Shown: positions 59,200 to 64,000 of the stretch, piece by piece
Layout: each line of letters begins with the position of its first letter
Position numbering within the stretch: position 1 is the first letter of the stretch
Assembly: GCA_023374045.1 (NCBI GenBank)
Contig: CM041777.1
Location: 86,856,300 to 86,920,299, forward strand
Reading direction: 5' to 3'
DNA length: 64,000 nt
Origin: Limonium bicolor
Taxonomy: Eukaryota; Streptophyta; Magnoliopsida; Caryophyllales; Plumbaginaceae
Position numbers and translations under genes: made by a program
The notes under the pieces: model-generated
Database searches by the model: none
What the model was told of the DNA's origin: nothing
Seen by the model: only the letters and a program-made list of their open reading frames with translations

Positions 59200-60060
59200 A
59201 TGAAAATTGGAGCAGGAATGGAGGATCCCAAATTAAAGACCCCGGAGACAGTGTCATCAACTTCCTCGTCATCGATTTGGACAAGAAGGGTGATGACTAA
59301 TGCTAAGTTTTCGGTGGAGACTTTTGATGGTACGGGCCATTTCGGCATGTGGCAATGCGAAGTCCAAGACGCTCTCTTTCAGCAAGGTCTTGACATCGCC
59401 ATTGAAGAGACAAGACTGGAAGACATTCAAGAAAAGGAATGGGAGGCCATGAATCGAGCAGCTTGTGGTACAATTCGCTCCTGCCTGTCGAGAGAACAAA
59501 AATATGCATTCTCTAAAGAAAATCTGCATGGAAATTGTGGAGGGCATTGGAGGAAAAATTCATGAAGAAGAGCAGTCAGAATAAGCTTTTTATGAAGAAA
59601 AGACTATTCCGCTTTTCTTATGTTTCGGGGACCACAATGAATAACCACATCACCAGTTTCACATCAACTAGTAGCTGATTTAGTAAACTTGGATGTAACA
59701 TTCAATGATGAAGACTTGGCCTTAATGTTACTGGGATCTCTTCCTGATGAGTATGAGTTTCTGGAAACAACTCTACTCCATGGGAAGGACGATGTCTCTC
59801 TGAAGGATGTCACTGCAGCACTGTACAACCATGAATTGAGAAGAAAAGAAAATAGGGTTGGTACTGATGAAGCAGCAAAAGCATTAGTGATGAGAGATTG
59901 TTCTTCCGCTCAGAAAAAGGGGAAGAAAGGATGGTCAAAACCGAAAACCAAGCTCGGCAAAGATGAATGCGCCTTTGTCGAGAAAAGGGACATTGGAAGG
60001 AGGACTGTCCAAAACAGAAGAAAGGCAAGGCTGTTCAAGACGCATGTGTAGCTGAATACG
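59200..60060 (+). pseudogene. Copia gag (UBN2-type) with zinc knuckle
   Basis: The start near 59200-59220 leads into KFSVETFDGTGHFGMWQCEV and LSREQKYAFSKEN (59200-59565). After frameshifts at about 59550, 59689-60051 has LALMLLGSLPDEYEFLETTL, typical of copia Gag. A CCHC knuckle of the form C-A-F-C...GHWKEDC spans about 59968-60010 across a further frameshift. Forms the virus-like particle in the family; broken here. Confidence 0.82.
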
Positions 60061-61320
60061 ACAGCGAAGGATCAGGACTATCTTTGGTGGCATCGACTTC
60101 AAAATTAACCAGGATGAGTGGATTCTGGATTCAGGAGCAACCTACCATATGTCACCCATTCGAGATTGGTTCTTTGATTATAAAGAACTAAAGGGTGGAA
60201 CCGTTTTGATGGGAGACAATAGCCCATGCAAAACAATTGGTATAGGCTCAATCAAGTTGAAGAACCATGAAGGATCAACCAGAGTTTTAAGAGAAGTTCG
60301 GCATGTTCCAAACTTGACCAAAATCTCATTTCTCTGGGACAATTGAAGTCGAAAGGATTCTCATGGGCCGTTAAAGATGGGGTTCTAAAGGTCGTTTCCG
60401 GAGCATTGACGGTGATAAAAGGCACCAGAAGGAGTAATCTATATTACTACGAGAGGAGTACAATAGTAGGAACAGCAGCAGTTGTGTCGGCTCCCATGGA
60501 GAAAGGTGACTCTCAGTTGTGGCACATGCGACTGGGGCATGCTGGAGAGAAATCCTTACAGATTCTTGCAAAGCAGGGATTGCTGAAAGGTGTGAAGTCT
60601 TGTAAAATAAACTTCTGTGAGCATTGCGTTCTCGGGAAGCAAAGAGATTGAAGTTTGGCACTGCCATCCATAATATGAAGGGTATTTTGGATTATGTCCA
60701 TTCTGACGTTTGGGGACCCGCCAAGACACCTTCCTTGGGTGGGAACCGCTACTATGTGACCTTCGTGGATGATTTTTCTCGAAGGGTTTGGGTGTATGCC
60801 ATGAAGACTAAGGATGAAGTGATGGGGATCTTCCTAACATGGAAGAAGACGGTCGAGACGCAAACAGGTCAAAGGATCAAGTATCTCGGACAGATAATGG
60901 GGGAGAGTACAAGAGTGATCCATTCTTGAAGGTTTGCAAAGACGCGGGAATTGTCTGACACTTCACTTCACAGTCAGGGAAACACCGCAGTAGAATGGAG
61001 TGGCAGAGCGAATGAACCGAACATTACTGGAAAAGGTTCGGTGCATGTTGTCAAATGCTGGGCTGGGCAGACAATTTTGGGCAGAGGCGGTAACATATTG
61101 CAGCCATATTGTGAACCGGTTACCGTCATCAGCTATTGGTGGAAAACACCCGCTTGAGGCATGGTCTGAAAAACCAGCTACAGATTATAGTTCTTTGCGA
61201 GTGTTTGGTTCTGTGGCTTCCTACCATGTGAAGGAATCAAAATTAGACCCAAGGGCGAAGAAGGCTCTATTTATGGGGATTGCTTCCGGGGTAAAGGGAT
61301 ACCGGTTGTGATGTCTAGAG
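60061..61320 (+). pseudogene. Copia protease and integrase
   Basis: A protease block with ILDSGATYHM is readable at about 60121-60155 across frames. The GAG-pre-integrase zinc region is LWHMRLGHAGEKSLQILAKQ ending in CEHCVLGKQ (about 60517-60645). The integrase core has DYVHSDVWGPAKTPSLGGNR and YVTFVDDFSRRVWVYAMKTK (60687-60810), then in other frames a GVAERMNRTLLEKVR-like block (about 60990-61040) with the last catalytic Glu. Shifts at about 60345, 60650, 60890 and 61000 interrupt the protein. Confidence 0.85.
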
Positions 61321-63296
61321 GCAAAGAAGACAATCATTAGGAGAGATGTTACCTTTGATGAATCTACGTTGTGGCAGAAGGTGACAGTAGACTCCATCCA
61401 GACAGAGGGAACTCAGAAGTAGGTGGAGAAAGCACCAAAGAAGGTGGAGTTCGAGAAGGAGATATTTGTAAACCCATTGTTGGAGATGATAGTGACTCTC
61501 AAGGAGTAGATGAGTCAAATGAGGAAGCTCCAACAGCAGAATCAGATCCGATTGTAGAAGAAAGACCCAGAAGAGAGATCCGCAAACCTGCTCGTTATGC
61601 GGATACGGTGGCTTATGCACTTCCAGTTGTAGATGAAGGGGTACCACCGACTTTCCAAGAAGCAAATCAAAACTCGGAAAGTAAGGAGTGGAAAGGTGCC
61701 ATGGAAGAAGAAATGAATTCTCTTCACAAGAACAACACGTGGAAGTTGGCACACTACCAAAGGGCAAGAAGGCAATTGGTTGCAAATGGGTATTTGCAAA
61801 GAAAGAAGGAACTTCAGGTGAAAACAGTGTCCGCTACAAGGCTAGGTTGGTGGCCAAAGGGTACGCACAGAAGGAGGGAATTGATTACCATGAGGTATTT
61901 TCTCCAGTAGTGAAACATTCCTCCATCAGATTTTGTTGGCATTAGTAGCTGAGCTGAATTTGGAATTAGCCCAACTTGATGTGAAGACCGCGTTCTTACA
62001 TGGCGATCTGGAGGAAGAGATCTATATGACTCAACCAGAAGGATTTAAGGTTCGTGGTAAAGAAGATTGGGTTTGTAAATTGAACAAATCATTGTACGGG
62101 CTGAAGCAGTCTCCAATGCAATGGTACAAACGATTGATTTGTTTATGAGAGGGCAAAGGTACACGAGAAACAAATATGATCACTGTGTGTATTTGCGCAA
62201 GCTACGTGATGGGTCGTACATCTACCTACTCTTATATGTTGACGACATGATGATAGCTTCAAAGAATCAGTCAGAGATTGATAGATTGAAGGCTCAGTTA
62301 GCTCAAGAGTTTGAGATGAAAGACTTGGGAGAAGCAAGAAGATTCTCGGGATGGAGATTAGTAGAGACAGAAGGAATGGCAAGCTTTGTTTATCCCAGAA
62401 GCAATATCTGAAGAAGGTGCTACAACGTTTTGGTATTAACGACAATACAAACCTGTGAGTACCCCCGATTGCTCCTCATTTGAAGCTTAGTGTCCAATTA
62501 TCTCCAAAGACTAAAGAAGATAATACCCCCTGATACAATGATTCTGGGTTTGAATTTTCTGTTTGGACCCCAAGCAGTTGAAGAAGGTTGCTACAATGTG
62601 CACGCATTACATTAAACCTGGAGACCGAATTGTTGAGTCTCCAATTGAGACTAAATAGAATCCAATGAAGCAGTTGGTAGCTTAATGTATGCCATGGTGT
62701 GTACAAGGTGCGATATTTCACAAGCAGTTGGAGTTGTGAGCAATATATGCATGATCCTTGCAGAGATCATTGGCAAGCTGTGAAATGGATTTTTCGATAT
62801 TTCAAGGTACTGTGGATATTGGTCTGCTATTTGAGAAGGATGTTACAGGTGGTCTAAATGTGGTTGGATATTGTGATTCCGACTATGCTGGTGATATGGA
62901 TAAGCGACGATCTACTACTAGTTACTTGTTACTTTAGCCAAGGCACCATAAGTTGGAAATCTACCTTGCAGTCTACAGATGCTTTGTCTACGACTGAGGC
63001 GGAGTACATGGCTCTGACAGAGGCTGTGAAGGAAGGTATTTGGCTTCATGGGTTGCTTAAAGACTTGGGAGTTGGTCAGAGGCACATCACGGTGCACTGT
63101 GACAGTCAAAGTGCTATTCATTTAGCAAAAGAATCAGTCTATCATGCAAGGACGAAGCATATTGATGTTCGCTATCACTTTTGTGCGGGAGATACTCGAA
63201 GAAGGGATATTCTTGTTCAGAAAATCCGGACGACTGAGAATCCTGCAGACATGATGACCAAGGTGGTGACCGCAGTCAAGTTCAAACATTGCTTGG
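61321..63296 (+). pseudogene. Copia reverse transcriptase and RNase H
   Basis: After an acidic linker (61371-61640), RT starts with the [12 protein letters not shown] block and continues through frames with [58 protein letters not shown] and the catalytic LLLYVDDMMIAS (about 62234-62270). RNase H has [33 protein letters not shown] and HIDVRYHF (62950-63180). Frameshifts are frequent, and 62410-62860 is strongly decayed. The C-terminus is cut at 63297. Confidence 0.88.
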
Positions 63297-64000
63297 TGAA
63301 ATACCCCGTATTAAAAAAGTGATTAATTAGGCTAATTATATTTTTAAAGGCTTAATTACACCTAATAAATACGAGGGAACAAATCCTGAAGAAAACGGAC
63401 CTTTAAAATGGGTTAAAAGCATAAACGAACCTTAAAGCGCGTTTTTCGAGGAAACTGGGAAAACGCAACTTTAAGGGGGTCAAACAGACTCGTAACAATT
63501 TGGTCAACTAGATAGTCACTAATAAATATTAGTGGAGCTTTAGACCCAATAAAATTAATTAAACGAGAAAATTCCGGAAAACGGGTACCGGTTAGTAAAA
63601 ACTGTAACAACCGGGAAGTTGTGGGGTGAGAATGCAAATAAAGAAACTTAGTGTGTCCACTTTTATAATAAAAAGCAAAAATTTGAGTGTGTGTGAGTGT
63701 GGGATCGAGAGCCCCCTCCTCTCTCACTCTCTTATTCTCTTTTATGTGCTAAAAGACAAAGGGAATAATTAAAAAAAAAAAAATCACTCTCTCTCCTCAC
63801 TCCCTCTCCCTCTCACGCATCTCCTCCTCCCTCTCCTCTCTTCTCTATTCTCTTCTTCCCTGCGATGTCAATGGCGATTTGTGAGCCCCCATCAGCTCCC
63901 ACCTTCTCTCCTCTCTTTGAACACTCAAATCTTCTCCAAACTCAACAAATTATACCATTGGAATCCCCTCGCAAAGGAGAACATTTTCATCCTTTCAAAA
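63297..64000 (+). repeat. Start of another chromovirus-type LTR (element D), runs off the window
   Basis: Begins TGAAATACCCC, the same terminus as the LTRs of element A. It then follows a similar plan: an AT-rich lead, CCTTAAAGCGCGTTTTT (compare CCTTAAAGCACGTTTTT in A near 27610), then AATTCCGG/AATTCCAG, and a CT-rich tract with repeated CTCTCTCC. It interrupts the RNase H end of the copia element. A TATA-like TTTTATAATAAAAA lies at about 63661. The ATG at 63865 opens a frame to the window end, but given this context I read it as LTR sequence rather than a gene. Confidence 0.65.

Larger units (their letters stand above)
58701..63296 (+). mobile_element. Ty1/copia retrotransposon (Tork-like), 3' end missing
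   Basis: It has a 5' LTR (58701-59083), a tRNA-Met primer site and internal coding in the order gag, protease, integrase, RT, RNase H, which defines copia. The RNase H domain runs nearly to its end, where a TGAAATACCCC terminus takes over at 63297. No 3' LTR follows in the window. Many frameshifts make it inactive. Tork placement rests on the Gag and integrase-region style and is tentative. Confidence 0.9.

Noticed and set aside
63865..64000. Start of a new host gene at ATG 63865
   Set aside because: The frame is open to the window end, but the surrounding DNA begins with a chromovirus LTR terminus and follows the layout of LTR A, so an LTR reading is simpler. Sequence beyond the window would decide.

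Overview
This is a plant nuclear genomic window, most likely from a eudicot. It contains an RPP13/R1-like CC-NB-ARC resistance-gene fragment, Tekay-type chromovirus and Tork-like copia retrotransposons primed by initiator tRNA-Met, an L1-type LINE, and Stowaway, Tourist, CACTA and Mutator-like elements. No bacterial or organellar operon is present. I see only one convincing host protein-coding exon, at 16978-17312. It is the 3' end of a zinc-finger protein whose upstream part lies in a 500-N assembly gap.

Layout. 1-3140: two broken NLR copies arranged tail to tail as a roughly 1 kb-per-arm inverted repeat, with the fuller CC-NB-ARC copy on the minus strand. 3393-5097: tandem repeats with tRNA-like B boxes. 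5100-16270: AT-rich intergenic DNA carrying small DNA transposons: a Tourist-like MITE, two PIF/Harbinger-like elements (one with a nested Stowaway), and a Mutator-like element with terminal repeats of about 300 bp inside an (AAT)n microsatellite. 16978-18100: host zinc-finger gene end and 3' region. 19130-20998: broken LINE. 20999-23430 and 51055-55018: the two halves of an older non-coding, LTR-like region split by a retrotransposon. 55075-58140: a MITE, a gene-like minus-strand segment and a degenerate tandem array rich in CACGTG. 58701-63296: copia element. 63297-end: start of a further chromovirus-type LTR that interrupts the copia element.

The centre is a nested pair of Ty3/gypsy (Tekay-like) chromoviruses. 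Element B (23431-51049, LTRs of about 3.1 kb, target duplication CATGG) is defective and its gag is split by element A. Element A (27304-43280, LTRs of about 4.7 kb, target duplication AGGC) is younger and keeps its key enzymatic residues despite frameshifts.

The main discovery candidate lies in element A. Between the gag zinc knuckles and the protease sits an AlkB-like 2-oxoglutarate/Fe(II) dioxygenase domain of the ALKBH1 type. Its iron-binding H-x-D...H residues and C-terminal arginines are present. The gag-AlkB-protease stretch is interrupted by five GT-AG intervals of 71-130 bp, plus one doubtful 51-bp interval, whose removal keeps the reading frame, so they look like spliceosomal introns. 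The host element B lacks the AlkB domain at the same place. My inference is a retrotransposon that captured a nucleic-acid demethylase and expresses it from a spliced transcript while packaging an unspliced genome. This needs transcript and comparative evidence.
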